Assembly: GCA_951213105.1 (NCBI GenBank)
Contig: OX578136.1
Coordinates: 72,398,730 to 72,462,729 of the forward strand
Direction of reading: 5' to 3'
DNA: 64,000 bases
DNA from: Amaurobius ferox
Lineage: Eukaryota > Arthropoda > Arachnida > Araneae > Amaurobiidae
Below, one piece after another: positions 10,861 to 23,903 of the stretch; the stretch's first letter is position 1, and each line of letters starts with the position of its first letter. A program made the position numbers and the translations under genes. The notes under the pieces are model-generated. The model saw only the letters and a list, made by a program, of their open reading frames with translations, was not told the DNA's origin and ran no database searches.

Positions 10861-12755
10861 ACAAGGTTAAGAATTCAACAAGTTACATATGTTACTGAAA
10901 TGTATCGACGGTAAAAAATAAGAGTCTTCCTCGTCAGTATAACTGAAGCACAACAGTAACTAGTAACTTCAACAAAGATAGGGACGTTTCTAGCAACAGA
11001 AAAATAAGTTTTGCTATTCCGAAAAAAAAATAAAAGACAATTGCAGTTTTTGCAGAATAAAACAGGCAGCAAAACATTGCTAAAAAGTCTCTCACAATAC
11101 AAAAATTCTTTAAGAATGTGTAACAATGCTTGAATTTTGTAACACCTTTAAAAAAACGGGAAAGTCACCAGTTTCGGAAAATAAAATTTTCAAAAAGGGT
11201 ATTAATAAAGAATTCACAATCGAAATGATGAATGATAAGTAACAAATTAAGTAAACACTAGTTTTGAAATGAAGTTAGTTGGGTGCATTTAGAAAGATAA
11301 CCAGATCAGTTATATACGACGGAAAAAAACAGTTACATAAAGAAACGTTCAAATATAAATAGCCACATCAACCATAAAAAAATAGATAATCTGAACTAGA
11401 AATCCATGATGGAAAACAGAGGAATAACAAATAATGAAAACCAAATGCGTTTTCAGAAAATGAATGAGTAACCATATACCAGATACCTTCTCTGCAATAG
11501 TCGATCTTTCGTAATCATCCTGGTAAATAAGATTCTATAAAACGGGCTTATAAATTCAAACAATTGCCTTATTTTGCTACAAACGAAATATTTTAATTTT
11601 CAGATATATTAAGACGGCAGGTGAAGAGATTTTTTATATGTTAGCAAATATTTTAACACACGAAAAAGAAATTTAATTTTGCATAATAATCAATCAATAT
11701 AATTTAGCATCTTTAAAACAATAGCAAATTAAGACACATTAATGAGGCTTTTTTCAGAAGAAAGACATATTATTTCTGAAAATAATAATATGGACAATAA
11801 CAGTAACTTTGCATGCCGAACAGATGCTTGTTCGTTTTCTAAACAAGAAACAAATACAATGTTTTAGAAAATTAAATATAACCCAATCATTCTAAAATGA
11901 TTACTGTCACGGATTAAAACAAGCATACTCATTTTCATATCTTTTGATTCTTTTGAAAGACATTATGATCTTTATTAAGAAAGAGACATTTCTCCTTTCT
12001 GAGCATCAAATATCGTTCAGTTTTCTTGAGTGACATAATAATCCAAATCGAGGGAGTAAAATTTCTAATTACTATTTATTTTAAAAACTTAGCTAGTTTT
12101 ATGGTGATTTTTCTACATTAAAAAACCATCCCACCTTCGAAAAATACGACAAAAGTAACAGACTTCACCTTGCTCGATGTAATTTACATTCAATAGACTC
12201 CTTTCGAAGACCAAGCAAAATAAACTTACCAAGTATTTTTACTTGGTCAATTTATTCAAGAGCTCCACATTCTCAGTCAATAATTTGCCTACATATCTAC
12301 ACTTTACCGGCAAATGTTCATTTTCAGTTTCATGTCTTCTTCCCGGCAATGCAATAATCGTCCAGAAAAATAATTATAAACACCTATAGCTTTCCCACGA
12401 ATGCTTATTTGGTATTCGCGAATACTGTTTTGCTAGAAACGTTGACCATTAAGATGTGTTTTCTCTGGATTTTATTATCCCAAGATAAGTAGTTTTCGAA
12501 ATATTGCATTCCAGATTTTCCATTACATTGTAGTAATAAGCATACCATTCGCAGTAATAAACATACCATTCGCTACAAATCAACCTTCAATAGAAGAAAT
12601 GCATTTACCAAGTTAGAAACGAAAGATATTAGAAGCAAAAATGCTTGATAGCATTGAGAAAAACTGATTTATATTTTCCTTAAAAGGGAAAACCGAAAAA
12701 ATACAATTATGAAACTTTTTACGTTTACTTAAAACTAACTACAGGTTAACTAAGG
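10861..12755. other. AT-rich unique sequence
   Basis: No convincing exon, repeat or RNA gene seen. The 83-codon minus frame at 10875-11126 is low-complexity and not protein-like. Confidence 0.45.
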
Positions 12756-13010
12756 TCTGAATTACAAAGGCAAAACTACTGAAGATAGGAACTTGAAACT
12801 TTGAATTCATACTTGACTTGATCCATAGATGGTGAGAAAAGTCAGTCTAACATCTTGAATTATGTTCGAAAAATATATAAATCAAGGATTCTTTTAACAC
12901 AGGCAAAACTGCTTAAGTTAAAAACTTGAAACTTTCCATACACTTGCTACTTATAGGCAATGGTAAAAATATAAAATCTTATAATTTAGTTCGAAAAATT
13001 TATAAATCGT
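12756..13010 (+). repeat. Two-unit tandem repeat, ~125-130 bp
   Basis: The order GGCAAAACT, AACTTGAAACTTT, ATACTTG or ACACTTG, and TTCGAAAAAT(A/T)TATAAATC occurs twice: at about 12770-12880 and 12902-13010. The copies are clearly diverged. No third unit is evident. Confidence 0.55.
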
Positions 13011-15529
13011 GCAATTTTTGTGCAAATATCCATTCAGCTGTATAAAACACATAAACGGCTAAACACACAAAATTCGATTCTGTAACTATATGCTCACTAA
13101 ATAATAATCAAAATTTTCTTAATTTACTCTATGGGTGTACAATCTACCGTTCTTCAGATATTTTAATGTATATTTACGGAAAACATTTATTTTATATTTT
13201 ATCAGGGATTTTATTTATATATTTATTGAAGTACGGTAACTATGGTAACTAACTTTCGTTTCAAGTAACAAAATTGTTTGATTATTATTTAAATGAAAAA
13301 GTGAATGCAATAGTGCTATAATTAATTGATTTATCTGAAAATGCTGGCAAAAATGGCAACATACAGTGATTGGAGATGAACTATTATTTCACATACCGCA
13401 ATTTTTATTTTAACAGAATAATAAAATGTGCTTCATTTTTTTGAAAATTAGAATTTTAGATGATTTTTAACATATTCCAAAATTGTATTTTGTGTAGGTA
13501 TCACATTCAGTGACAGATAGGCATTTCACCCTCTTGAAGCGTGGTTAAAAATGTACAGTTAGATATAAACCAACAAATTATAGCACTTTTAGATGTGAAA
13601 ATATACTTACGGTATCTTCAAAATCCATTTTTAAAGAAAGCAGTAATTGAGATGACAATGGCACGAAATATATAATATATAATATTGTCATAATTTGTGC
13701 CGGTATTTTCTGACAAATTACATAAACATGAATATACAATGTTCCATATCTGTACCTGCAGCCTAAGCTTTTGCTAATGTATCAAAAATGAAAAAATAGA
13801 TTTGTTTAAATTAGCATGCAACACAGAATTAATAGTGCTGACCAGTTTCGAAGGAAAGAAATATCTTTCTTCAGAAATACAGACAAGAACACCCATCACT
13901 CATCACAGCAAGTACTGAAATTAATGCAAAAATAACAAACGTGTGTGAAAGCATATGGGGTTTCTAACGTAAGAGGAAAAAAATAAAACCATCGGAGAAA
14001 GAATGGGTTATAGGACACTGTGAATGATCAGTAAACAACCAAAGAAGACAGAAAACGTCAACAAAGGATTTAAAGTACTCGTTCAATTAGTGAACCCACG
14101 AACGCAAGTGTCCTATTAAATTCAAAAAGGCAACTAAATGATTTCGGAATCTAGATAAGTCATCAAAACCAACTGTAATAAAAACACAGTTTTAAAAATA
14201 CTACGGAAATTAATTAAAACAGAAAAGAAAAAAAATAACTAATTTTGGAGTCTAAAAGAGTTAACTTCGCCGATAAATTCTTTGGAAGAAGCAAAAATTC
14301 AGAAAACAATTACAAAAGTAGCAAAAAATGTAGAAAGTAGCAAACAATATCGAAAAATTTAACTAGAGATTTCCAAGCAAAAGATAAGCATTTCTTGTAT
14401 GTCCTGAATAGAAGGCTTTCTTGCCCTCGAAAACGGTCGACACTAATTACATTGTGTTGCACTCATATGTTTCTTTAAGCGAAGTTTTTATTTTTTATTT
14501 TATTTCAGATCTATACTTTTCTGGTTTTTAATTGTATTTTAGCAAAAACCCATACCGATTTTTCACAATGCTATCACCATTTTTACTTGCAATTCAAAAA
14601 AGGATAATTATTATTCCATGGTGTTCAAGACTTATAAAGCCATACAAATATAAGAGTTGGCTCTTTGATTGCATCACAATACATTACTTTTACATAAGAT
14701 GAGAAGTTTAAAAGTAGAAACATAGATATATTTTCACCACACTGTGAGGTGATTTAGCAAAAATTATTTATCAATAAGAAAAGGTGTCATCTAAGAATTA
14801 TTAGAAATCTGTTTTTAATGATTTATTAAAAAATCAAATTAATGTCTACAATGAAGAGAATGAGTTTCATTTTTTTCTCAATGCCGTTTAAAATTGTGGC
14901 TTCATATATGTGCTTCATGGGATTATTAAATATAAGCATTTAATGAACTTATCATAGGAATGAACAGATTCACGGAAAACTATATTTTATAGTTTATTAG
15001 TACAAGACAGTTTTATAAAAATTATTTTAATGAGAGTTTTGAGTCAAAAATGTTTTTTATTTAAAGTGTTATTTCCAGTCCTAATTTCAATTTTAAACAG
15101 ATATATTTTATTTTGTGTTCAGATCCTGTCAGAATGAATTTTTAATCAAAAGTATCCTATTCATATTATAAAATGTCCTCTACCATATTATAAGATATTT
15201 TAAAACAGAATGAAATAATCACAAAAATTTGCATTGGTGAAATTATGTTTTCTTATCAGGATTTTATTAAAAATGCAACAAAAGGATAAACACCTGTATC
15301 AGTGATTTAAGAGTATAATTATTTTTTATGAATGCATGAATTAAAAATATCTTTATGAACGTTAAAGATACTTGAAACTATCCCCGATTATTCTCTTTCT
15401 GAAACAAACATGCCGCCTTCCAAGACCAACCTGCTAGCTTTTATAAAAATATGATAGAGAAACACATGACGTGCTCTACACATTGCTAGTACTTAACTTC
15501 TTTCAATGTCAAACATTAATTGACAAGAT
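13011..15529. other. AT-rich unique sequence
   Basis: 2.5 kb without a recognisable gene, RNA or repeat. No frame over 60 codons begins here. Confidence 0.45.
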
Positions 15530-16600
15530 CAAGATCTACTGCACAATGTTTTAAACGTTGAAAAGTATACTGACACTTGAGGTTTTATAGACCACAACAT
15601 AAAAGTTATTTTAAAGTACCAAATTAATTTATATTTCGCTCATATACATGATGTCCCAAAAAAATTGAAACGCACTTTAATACTTTATCTGTTGGAGATA
15701 AGTGGGCAATATAAATTGCAGAAATGTTGAAAGTAAGGTAGGAAATAAGACTATGTCAGTGAAATAGTCCCCCATTAATTTTCAAAATGGTTACACATTT
15801 TAAATTTTTATACTTCCCCTTAAACAAATTTGGTCAATCTGAAAAATTGTATTTTTAATACAAGATCATTAAGAAACAGCATATCTGTATCTTTAAAATT
15901 GAGCGAGTTATATTTAATTGAAAATTGAACACTGTGAATGGGAACCATATATCAAATTAGAAATGTAAATTTGTGACATATCACAAAAAAGATAAACCTG
16001 GATGATAATACATAGGATACCCAACCGCGTAGTGAGTAAAACTGCTTTAAATGATCTCTGTCTGTGTAATGTTTTATTTAGATGCATTTGTGATAAAAAA
16101 TTTGGACACATATTAACGTATTTTTGATCTAAACAATTCCCATCTTCAATTTGTTTATGATTCCTATTTTCACTGGTGAAACAGCCTGTCACATAGAACG
16201 GAAAAGTAGCATAAATCAGATTTTTTCCTTTACCATAATTCAGTTGATTTTAAAGATACAGATATGCGATTTTTTAATGATCTTGTTGCATTAAAAATTA
16301 AAAAAATCTGATTAACCAAACTTGTCTAAGGGGGTCGTATAAAAATTTTAAAAGTGTAACTTTTTTAAAATTAATTGGAGGACTATTTTATTAACGTAAT
16401 CTTATTTACTACCTTACTTTCAGCATTTTTGCGATTTACATTGCCCACTTTTTAACGAAGAAAAGAATAACAAGTAAAATTGTAAAGAATTAAAGCGCGT
16501 TTCAATATTTTTGGGACACCCTGTATTATAATTTGACGATTGAAAATATTGTTAACATCTGCTAAACAATATTCTCTATATTATATTAAAATGCGTTAAT
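15530..16600 (-). repeat. HINE-B-related relic, interrupted by a MITE
   Basis: The stretch CTACTGCACAATG..AAAGTACCAAATTAATTTATATTTCG (15536-15638) matches the HINE-B copy at 4707-4806 (GCTGCACAAAG..AAGTACCCGATTAATTTATATTTCG). The match resumes after the MITE: ATTTGACGATTGAAAATATTG (16531-16551) against AATTGACAATTATCAACATTG. So the relic predates the MITE insertion at 15647-16523. Confidence 0.5.
15647..16523. mobile_element. 877-bp mariner-type MITE with ~260-bp inverted repeats
   Basis: Both ends are flanked by TA (15645-15646 and 16524-16525). The left end starts CATGATGTCCCAAAAAAATT and the right end, reverse-complemented, starts CAGGGTGTCCCAAAAATATT. The inverted similarity continues for about 260 bases on each side (TTGAAACGC(A/G)CTTTAA, GTGGGCAAT(A/G)TAAAT, GCTGAAAGTAAGGTAG-like, then GATCATTAA..GCATATCTGTATCTTTAAAAT). 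The centre (about 15905-16245) has only a 92-codon minus frame with no transposase features. Termini and TA duplication are those of IS630/Tc1/mariner elements, so it is non-autonomous. Confidence 0.8.
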
Positions 16601-16804
16601 TATTACTGTTTCATCAATTTGTTTTTAACACAACATTAAACAATGATATATAAACTCTATGGGAAAGCCATCCTCCAAAACCTAATTAATTCGCTTAATC
16701 ATATCACTTCGTTTCTCGAACTTTCCGAAACTCACCAAAAATTTCCAAGGTAGCTATAATTGTAAAATTGGTCAGCACGCTCAAGTGACCCAGAGTCTAG
16801 TAAT

Positions 16805-17442
16805 AAAAATCTGATGTGGGCAGCACATGACTTTCCATGCAGACTTATATCCACGTTCTCGTTATTTTAATTAAATTTAATTCAATGTTTGTTCTCATTT
16901 GGTAACTGGAGTTATTTTCAAAGGTGGCTTAGAGAAAATACGAAACAACAAAACTATCTCGAGAACGGCGGGTCCTAGTGTAATGGGATTGGTCTAATTA
17001 ATTTCTTCTTTAAAAATTACGTATCAAACAAGCATTTAATGGATATATTTGAGCATACGTAGTTTTTTATTTTAGATTTTGAAGATTTTTGCGGGCCATT
17101 TTGAAAAAAAAAAGCCAGATTATTTATGTTTTCGTATCGTACCAAAATCTAATCAGTACCAAGATAACTCCCAGACTGCTTATCTACCAAATTTTATGAA
17201 ATCCGGTCCATTAGTTTTTGAATTAGAGTGGATACATACATTACAAAGACAGACAGACGGACAGACACACAGACAGACACACAGACACACAGACAGGTAT
17301 ACACATACACATACGTCACGCAAAAATAGATTTTTCGTAATTTAGAGGTCTCGAAACGTGTAGAGCCGTCGAAAACTCGAGTTGCAATTTTCGGCATGAT
17401 TTCAATACTTTCCTTACACATTACCATGTATTGCAGGGAAAA
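16805..17442 (-). mobile_element. HINE-A repeat, copy 2 (complete)
   Basis: Minus-strand copy bounded by AAAAATCTGATGTGGGCAGC at 16805 and by the hairpin end CCATGTATTGCAGGGAAAA at about 17424-17442. Inside, in element orientation: the hairpin, GAGTTTTCGACGG-type block, a microsatellite of GTCT/GTGT units (17247-17320), a unit with AAATTTGGTAGATAAG and the 3' block. The copy joins copy 3 directly, head to tail. The 88- and 95-codon frames here are repeat-derived. Confidence 0.75.
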
Positions 17443-18201
17443 TAAAAATCTGATGTGGGCAGCACATGACTTACCCTGCAAACTTATTTATATCCACGTT
17501 CTCTTTATTTTAATTTAATTTAAATCACTTTTAATTCAATTTTCGTTCTCATTTGGTAACTGGAGTTATTTTCAAAGGTGGCGTAAAGAAAATATAAAAA
17601 AACTTGAAATATCTCGAGAACGGTTTGTCCTAGTGTAATGGGGTTGGTCCTATTATTTTCTTCGTTAAAAATTACATATAAAACAAGCATTCAATTGATT
17701 TGTTTGAGCATATGTAGTTTTTTATTTTAGATTTTGACGAATTTTGCGGGCCATTTTGCAAACAAATCAGGTTATTTTTTTTCGAATCTTACCAAAATCC
17801 AATCAGCACCAGAGTAACCCACAAACGACTTATCACCAGAATTTTGTAAAATTCGGTCCATTAGTTTTTCAGCTAGAGTAGATACAGGTAATTTTTGCGG
17901 ATCATATCGCAAAAAAGGTAGGTTCTTTTATTTCGAATCGTACTAAAAAGTAATCAGCACCAGGGTCACATCCAAATGACTTACCTAGCAAATTTTATGA
18001 AATTCGGCCCTTTAGTTTTTAAGTTAGAGTGAATACATACATTGCACAGACGCACAGACAGACGCACACACAGACTTCACGCTAAAAATAGTTTTTTCGT
18101 ATTCTAGAGGTCTCGCGTGCAGATCCGTCGAAAACTCGAGTTGCGATTTTCGGCATGATTCCAATATTTTCCCTATACATTGCCATGTATTGCAGGGAAA
18201 G
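17443..18201 (-). mobile_element. HINE-A repeat, copy 3 (complete)
   Basis: Starts AAAAATCTGATGTGGGCAGC immediately after copy 2 and ends CCATGTATTGCAGGGAAAG at 18183-18201. It has two internal 'CATTAGTTTTT..GGATACA' units instead of one, so internal unit number varies between copies. Head-to-tail arrangement with copies 2 and 4. Confidence 0.75.
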
Positions 18202-18712
18202 AAAAACTCTGATGTGGGCAGCACATGACTTTCCCTGCAGACTTATATCCACGTTCTCTTTATATTAATAAAATTTATTTCACTTTTATTTATTAAAATT
18301 GCTTATAAAACAAGAATTTAAATGATATATTTCAGTATTCGTAGTCTTTCTTTTTTTAGATTTTGGCGATTTTTATGGGCCATTTTGCAAAAAAAGGAAG
18401 GTTATTTTTTTCCGAATCGTACCAAAATCTATCCAGCACCCGCAAGAGACTTAACAACCGAATTTTGTGAAATTCGGTCCATTAGTTTTTCAGCTAGAGT
18501 GGATACAAGCTTTTGCGGACCATTTCAACAGAAAAAGCGGGTTCTTTTATCCCGAATCATACCCAAAACAAATAAGCATTAGATTCGCCCAGAAGTGCAC
18601 ATCAGTATCCATGCAGACTTAAGCTCATTTTTTCTTTATTTCTTTAATAATTCATGAAATTGTGTTTATTTGCACAACATAATACTGAATTTGCACTTTT
18701 AATTGAATGTTT
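18202..18712 (-). mobile_element. HINE-A repeat, copy 4 with a second partial copy
   Basis: Starts AAAAACTCTGATGTGGGCAG directly after copy 3. It continues to about 18590, where it breaks and a second fragment (ATGCAGACTTAAGCTC from about 18613) repeats the 3' portion. Neither has a hairpin end. The 86-codon plus frame 18322-18582 is repeat sequence. Confidence 0.6.
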
Positions 18713-18713
18713 A

Positions 18714-19497
18714 TTACTTTCCCTGCAATGCATGGTAATGTATAGGGAAAGTATTGGAATCATGCCGAAAATGGCAACTCGAGTTTTCGACGGATCTACT
18801 CGTTTCGAGACCTCTAGAATACGAAAAAACTATTTTTAGAGTGATTTTCTGTGTGTCTGTGCAATGAATGTATCCACTCTAACAAAAACTAATGGAACGA
18901 ATTTCATAAAATTTGGTAGGTAAGTCAATTGGATTTAACCCTGGTGCTGATTAGTTTTTGATACGATTCGTAAAAACAGAACCCGCCTCTTTTGCAAAAT
19001 GGCCCGTAAAAATGTCATTTATCCGCTCTAGCTAAAATACTAATTGACCAAATTTCACAAAATTTGGTTGATAAGTTAATTGCGGGATACTCTGGTGCTG
19101 ATTAGATTTTGGTAGGATTCGGAAAAGAACAATCTGTCTTTTTTATGAAATGGCCCGCCAAAATCGCAAAATCTAAAAAGACTAAGTAGTGTATGCTCAA
19201 ATGTATTAATTAAATTCTTGTTTTATACGCAATTTTTGAAAACGAAAATAACATAACACACTCCCTTATACTTTAGGACTAACCGTTCTCAAGATATTTG
19301 AGATTCCTTGCATTTTTATTACGCCTATTTTGGAAAAATATCCAATTACCGAATAAAAACAAAAATTGAATTAAAAATGCAAATTTAGTGTTATTTAGTT
19401 CAATTAAACCCAATCTAACGAATTATTAAAGAAATAAAGAACATTTGAATTAAAGTCTGCAAGGAAAGTCATGTGCCGCCCATATCAGATTTTTTTT
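18714..19497 (+). mobile_element. HINE-A repeat, copy 5 (complete, plus strand)
   Basis: Starts TTACTTTCCCTGCAATGCAT and folds with TAATGTATAGGGAAAG (18733-18750), a stem with a small bulge. It then carries GGAATCATGCCG, GAGTTTTCGACGG, a short GTGT/GTCT block, internal units, and ends GGAAAGTCATGTGCCGCCCA then TATCAGATTTTTTT (to 19497). The end contains the inverted copy GGAAAG of the start and a short ATGTG..CACAT-type stem (degenerate here). This copy is inverted relative to copies 2-4. Confidence 0.75.
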
Positions 19498-19771
19498 ATT
19501 TGGTAACGGGACATTTTTTTCAAAGGCGCCCTAGAAAAAATGCGAAAAAATCTATATCTCGCGAACGGTTAGATCTAGAGTAATGTGGTTGATCTTATTG
19601 TATTCCTCGTCAAAAATTACGTATAAAACAAGCATTTAATTGATACATTTGAGAATACGTAGTCTTTTATTTCAGATTTTGGTGATTTTTGCAGACCATT
19701 TAGTAAAAAAATGCGGGTTCTTTCTTTCCGAAACATACCAAAATCTAATCAACTCCCAAGGTCCGTAGAAT
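19498..19771 (-). mobile_element. HINE-A repeat, partial
   Basis: Resembles the interior of the minus copies (GGTAACGGGAC, CAAAGGCGCCCTAG, ATCTCGCGAACGG, then the TTTTATTTCAGATTTTGG block) but lacks both termini and stops near ACCAAAATCTAATC. Confidence 0.6.
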
Positions 19772-20207
19772 ATCTTATATATAAGGTTATCTCGTTCGGG
19801 GAAAAACTTGTCCCAGGAAGGAAAGACGAGTAACGTCACTGCTAGACCCATTCTCTGACAGGGACGAGAAAAACTATTGAGAAACGTTGATCGGAAGTTA
19901 TTTAAATATTTATCTAATAGTAACTGTGTGCAAACAATGTAGAATAAAATAAAACAGTATATGCATAATAATTCGAAGTTTACGAAAATAAATTCCGTAC
20001 ATGTGAAAAGAAATAGCAAATTTTTGATGAGAGGGGAAGCTATTCAAATTTTAACATAAGAGAAGTTTCTACAAAGATTACTGAATGCTATGTTGAAAGA
20101 TAATTGAATGATCAAAGGTTATATAAAAAATATAGTGAATGATCAGAGAAGAGACACTAGTTCTTAGGTGCGTTATGGGAATCGATTTGAGAAGGATATA
20201 AGTATAT
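19772..20207. other. Short unique interval
   Basis: A minus 115-codon frame (19672-20019) covers part of it but begins inside HINE-A sequence and is not recognisable. A GC-richer patch lies at 19790-19870. Nothing else seen. Confidence 0.4.
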
Positions 20208-20335
20208 ATTACTTTCCTTATATACATAATGTATAAGGAAAGTATTGTGACGGGGTCGAAAATTCGAATTCGAGTTTCCGACGGGAGAGCACGTTTCAAG
20301 TGTCCCTGATCACGAATCAAACAGTTTTGAAGTGA

Positions 20336-20383
<48 letters not shown>

Positions 20384-21150
20384 AGTGGGTCTATGGAGAC
20401 GATAACTGACGACAGAATGGACCGATTTGAAACAAATTTGGCACAAAAATCACAATCCGTAAACACTGGAAGCCTATTGTTTTTATACGCAATCGAATGT
20501 TCAGAACTCCCCTAAATTTTCGAATGAAATTTTGAAAAAATCGTCAAAAAATCAAAACCGCTAATAAAGTTACGCAAATAGACATTTCTTATGTAATTTT
20601 TCATAAGAAAACGATTGGCATAAATTTTAGAACGCTAACATGAACCGTTCTCGAGATATTGCACATTTTTAAAAAAAATAATCAAAAAGTCATATAAAAT
20701 AAAAAAAATTCCTATTGAGAAACATGTTCACTTTTCATATGTAATACCATACAATAAATTGGGTGACATCATTCTTGTGGATCTAGCTCGTTTCATTCAT
20801 GAAAAAAGTTACTTTGAGTAATATGTTTGTATTTGAACGCCAATAGTCATTTGTCTGCTGTAAGAATAACTTATTTCTTCGTCCATAACGCTTGGCGAGA
20901 TTTTGGCGACGAATTTGGTGGAATGTCGCCATCTTGGCGACTTTTTGGAATGTTGCCAAATTAACGAAAATCTCGCCAAATGGATAAAAATGACGCTAAA
21001 TCAATGAAAATGACGACTAATTGTCGAAAATTCAATATCTTGGAAAGAATATTAGTATCTACTATAAGAAAAACTTTTTTTTTTACTGTAAAAGTAGTAA
21101 ATTAATTACATTATATAAGGAAAGTCATGTGTTGCCCACATGAGATTTTT
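20208..21150 (+). mobile_element. HINE-B repeat, complete copy
   Basis: Starts TTACTTTCCTTATATACATA and forms a hairpin with ATGTATAAGGAAAGT (20229-20243). Then GTGACGGGGTCGAAAATTCG, a (GT)n run (20337-20382), GGACCGATTTGAAACAAATT, GAACCGTTCTCGAGATATTG, one ~210-base unit rich in GGCGA/TCGCC words (20865-21070), and the 3' end AAGGAAAGTCATGTGTTGCC CACATGAGATTTTT (about 21117-21150). The start word CTTTCC is repeated inverted (GGAAAG) near the end, followed by a small ATGTG..CACAT stem. No coding capacity. Confidence 0.8.
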
Positions 21151-22904
21151 TCTAATGTAAATGGGGCAAATCAGTCGTTATTTAAATATTGACTGTATTC
21201 CGAGGTTTACAGGCATGAAAAACGCAGTATAAATTAGAATAAATATTATTTCCAGGCTATTCAATGCATAGCTTTTGTCTAGTTCAAAAATTTTACATGT
21301 TTTAGAAAAAATATATCGTCCGAATCTGAGGAAAGTCAGGAAACTTTCAAAATCATCTGAAGAAAAAAACAGTAATTAATTTAAATTTGAAAACACATAT
21401 TTTATCAAACCATTGCAATAATAATTATTAGTGACGTCAAATGCAGTTTGTTAAGAATTTTTTTTGTCAGTAAATTTATTAATAAAGTTTCTTTTAAAAC
21501 GTTTACATTTTGATTCGTCAAATTGAAGGTCTTCATCATGAGTAAGACGAAGTAGGTTCGATTCAATAAAAATGGTTTTTTTTCTAGAAAGGGATATTTA
21601 TAAGTTAAAAATAACTAGTGTAATTTTATGGATAATTTTGTAAAAACAAAATAAATTTATAGTCGCATTAAAATGACTCATTTACCCTGAAATTTCAATG
21701 GAATCTTTTTAATTTGAAGCTCCTTCCCCATAAATATTGGACAGATTTCGGAGAAAAAAAATTAGTCTTCGAATAAAATGATAAAAATAGCCTTTGTTTT
21801 TTCTAGCATAAAATTCTGGAAGATACCCCCGCCCCTCTTTTATTTTCCACGATTTTCTCTCGCATTTTAACGTGACAATTGACGGAATTCTACGGTAATA
21901 TCTGTACCATAACAGAAAGTAAATGAATTTACAAAGACTTCAAATAAACAATATTAAACAGCAGATGCATATCAATAAATATATAGAAACAGGGTTTTCT
22001 TTAAGCATATAAAATGAAAATATTAATTACATGCATTGAACATACAATGATACAATCTAAATATTTTAAAATCAAATCGATGACATTTTTCAGAAAATTA
22101 TAAAGTTCAAATATTTTTTGTATAGGGAATATTCGAAACGGAATGGTGCGCTTAATTTTACTCGATAAAACATGTACCATAGCATTTAGATGCAAAAAAA
22201 TTTAAATCAACAAATTTTGAAAGAAATATGAATAAAATTGCAAATTTATAAAGATAATATGGAGAGTTTTGTAGAAATACATCTTATTTAATTCTATTTT
22301 AACATATTTCTCATTAGTTATATCCTATTTCAAACCTTAAAACCTTTAATAGATAATACAGACAGTAAAGTGCACGTTCTCTATTTAATAAATTTGATCG
22401 GGATATTTTGTGTAAAATCTTTAATGTGTTGTAAAAGTAATTGTGAAAAAATACTATATTAAAATCCACATTCATGCAATCTATTTACGAGTAAAAATAT
22501 TAATAAAGATTATCAGCTTACACATGAAATATGTAAATTTTGTGTAAAACAGAAGCTGAATGTAATTGTTATACGAAATCACCCGGAAAATCATATCCTT
22601 GTCTTAGTATATAATTTTTCAAACCGCTGTTTTTGACTCCTTCAACAGTTAATTACAGCAATTTAGTTCATTTTGATTTCAAATTTGATTTCATTTGTCA
22701 TATTTCAGAGTTAGCACATTATTTTCGGAAACATTTTATGTATCTCGTTGATGTTTAAAGCAAGGCATTTTTTTAAAAACCGTGCTATTTTGTAACGTTT
22801 TTCTACGAAGCGCCGTTGGTCTACAGCTCGGAAGGTCTAGCAATGACGTCACAGCTCGTCCAGAAATATTACCATGGGGGGAATAGCGAACGAGACCACC
22901 TGTT
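21151..22904. other. AT-rich interval, nothing recognised
   Basis: 1.75 kb with no credible gene. A GC-richer patch at 22795-22905 directly precedes the next HINE-A material and is not identified. Confidence 0.45.
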
Positions 22905-23049
22905 AATATTCTATTAACCTTGATGAACACCAGGATATCCCAAGATAACATATCCACCAAATTTTGCGAAATTTGGTCAAATAGTTTTTTACATAGAGTG
23001 GAATCAAGAGATTTTTGCTGGCCATTTCGCAAAAAAAAACTGATTTCTT
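22905..23049 (-). mobile_element. HINE-A repeat, internal fragment
   Basis: Contains CAAATTTTGCGAAATTTGGT, TAGTTTTTTACATAGAGTGG and GGCCATTTCGCAAAA, the internal unit of the family, and abuts the hairpin start of the next copy. Confidence 0.6.
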
Positions 23050-23903
23050 ACATTCCCTGCAATACATGGTGATGTATAAGGAAAGTATTGGAATCATGCC
23101 GAAAATCGCAACTCGAATTTTTGACAGATTTACACGTTTCGAGACCTCTAGAATACGAAAAATCTATTTTTAACGTGACGTCTGTGTGTCTATCTGTGCA
23201 ATGTGTGTATCCACTCTAACTAAAAAACTGATGGACCGAATTTCATAAAATTTGGTATGAAAATTCCTTGGGTGAGACCCTGGTGCTGATTAGTTTTTGG
23301 TAGGATTCGTAAAAAGAGAATCCGCCCTTTTCTGCGAAATGGCCCGTAAAAATTTCATTTATCCCCTCTAGCTAAAATACTAATTGACCAAATGTCACAA
23401 AAAATGGTAGATATGTTACTTGTAGGATGCTCTGGAGCTGATTAGATATTGGTACGATTCAGAAAAGAACAACCTGCCTTTTTTTACGAAATGGCCTGCA
23501 AAAATTTTATGTATCCACCCTAGCTAAAATACTAATTGATGAAATTTCACAAAATTTGTGTAGATAAGTTACTTGTGGGAGACTCTGGTGCTAATTATAT
23601 TTTGGTACGATACGCAAAATAACAACCTGCCTTTTTTTACGAAATAGCCCGCAAAAATCGCCAAAATCTAAAAAAAGAAAGACTACGAATACTGAAATAT
23701 TTCATTTAAATTCTTGTTTTATAAGCAATTTTTGACGAGGAAAAGAATATGACACACTCGGACAAAACGAAAATTGAATTGAAAATGCAAATTTAGTGTT
23801 ATTTGATGCAACTAAATTCAATCTAATGAATTATTAAAGAAATAAAGAAAATAAGAATTTGAGTCTGCAGGGAAAGTCATGTGCTGCTCACATCAGATTT
23901 TTT
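23050..23903 (+). mobile_element. HINE-A repeat, complete copy with three internal units
   Basis: Starts ACATTCCCTGCAATACATGG, hairpin partner ATGTATAAGGAAAGT at 23075-23089, then GGAATCATGCCGAAAATCGC. Three internal units of about 120-130 bases (each with ACTAATTGA(C/T), CACAAAATTTG-like and GATTAGAT or GATTATAT words) lie at about 23220-23650. The end is GGGAAAGTCATGTGCTGCTC ACATCAGATTTTTT. Confidence 0.75.

Noticed and set aside
20078..20446. 122-codon minus frame with an HTHTHT run
   Set aside because: Covers the (GT)n and hairpin end of HINE-B; the same peptide pattern recurs in other copies, so it is repeat sequence.
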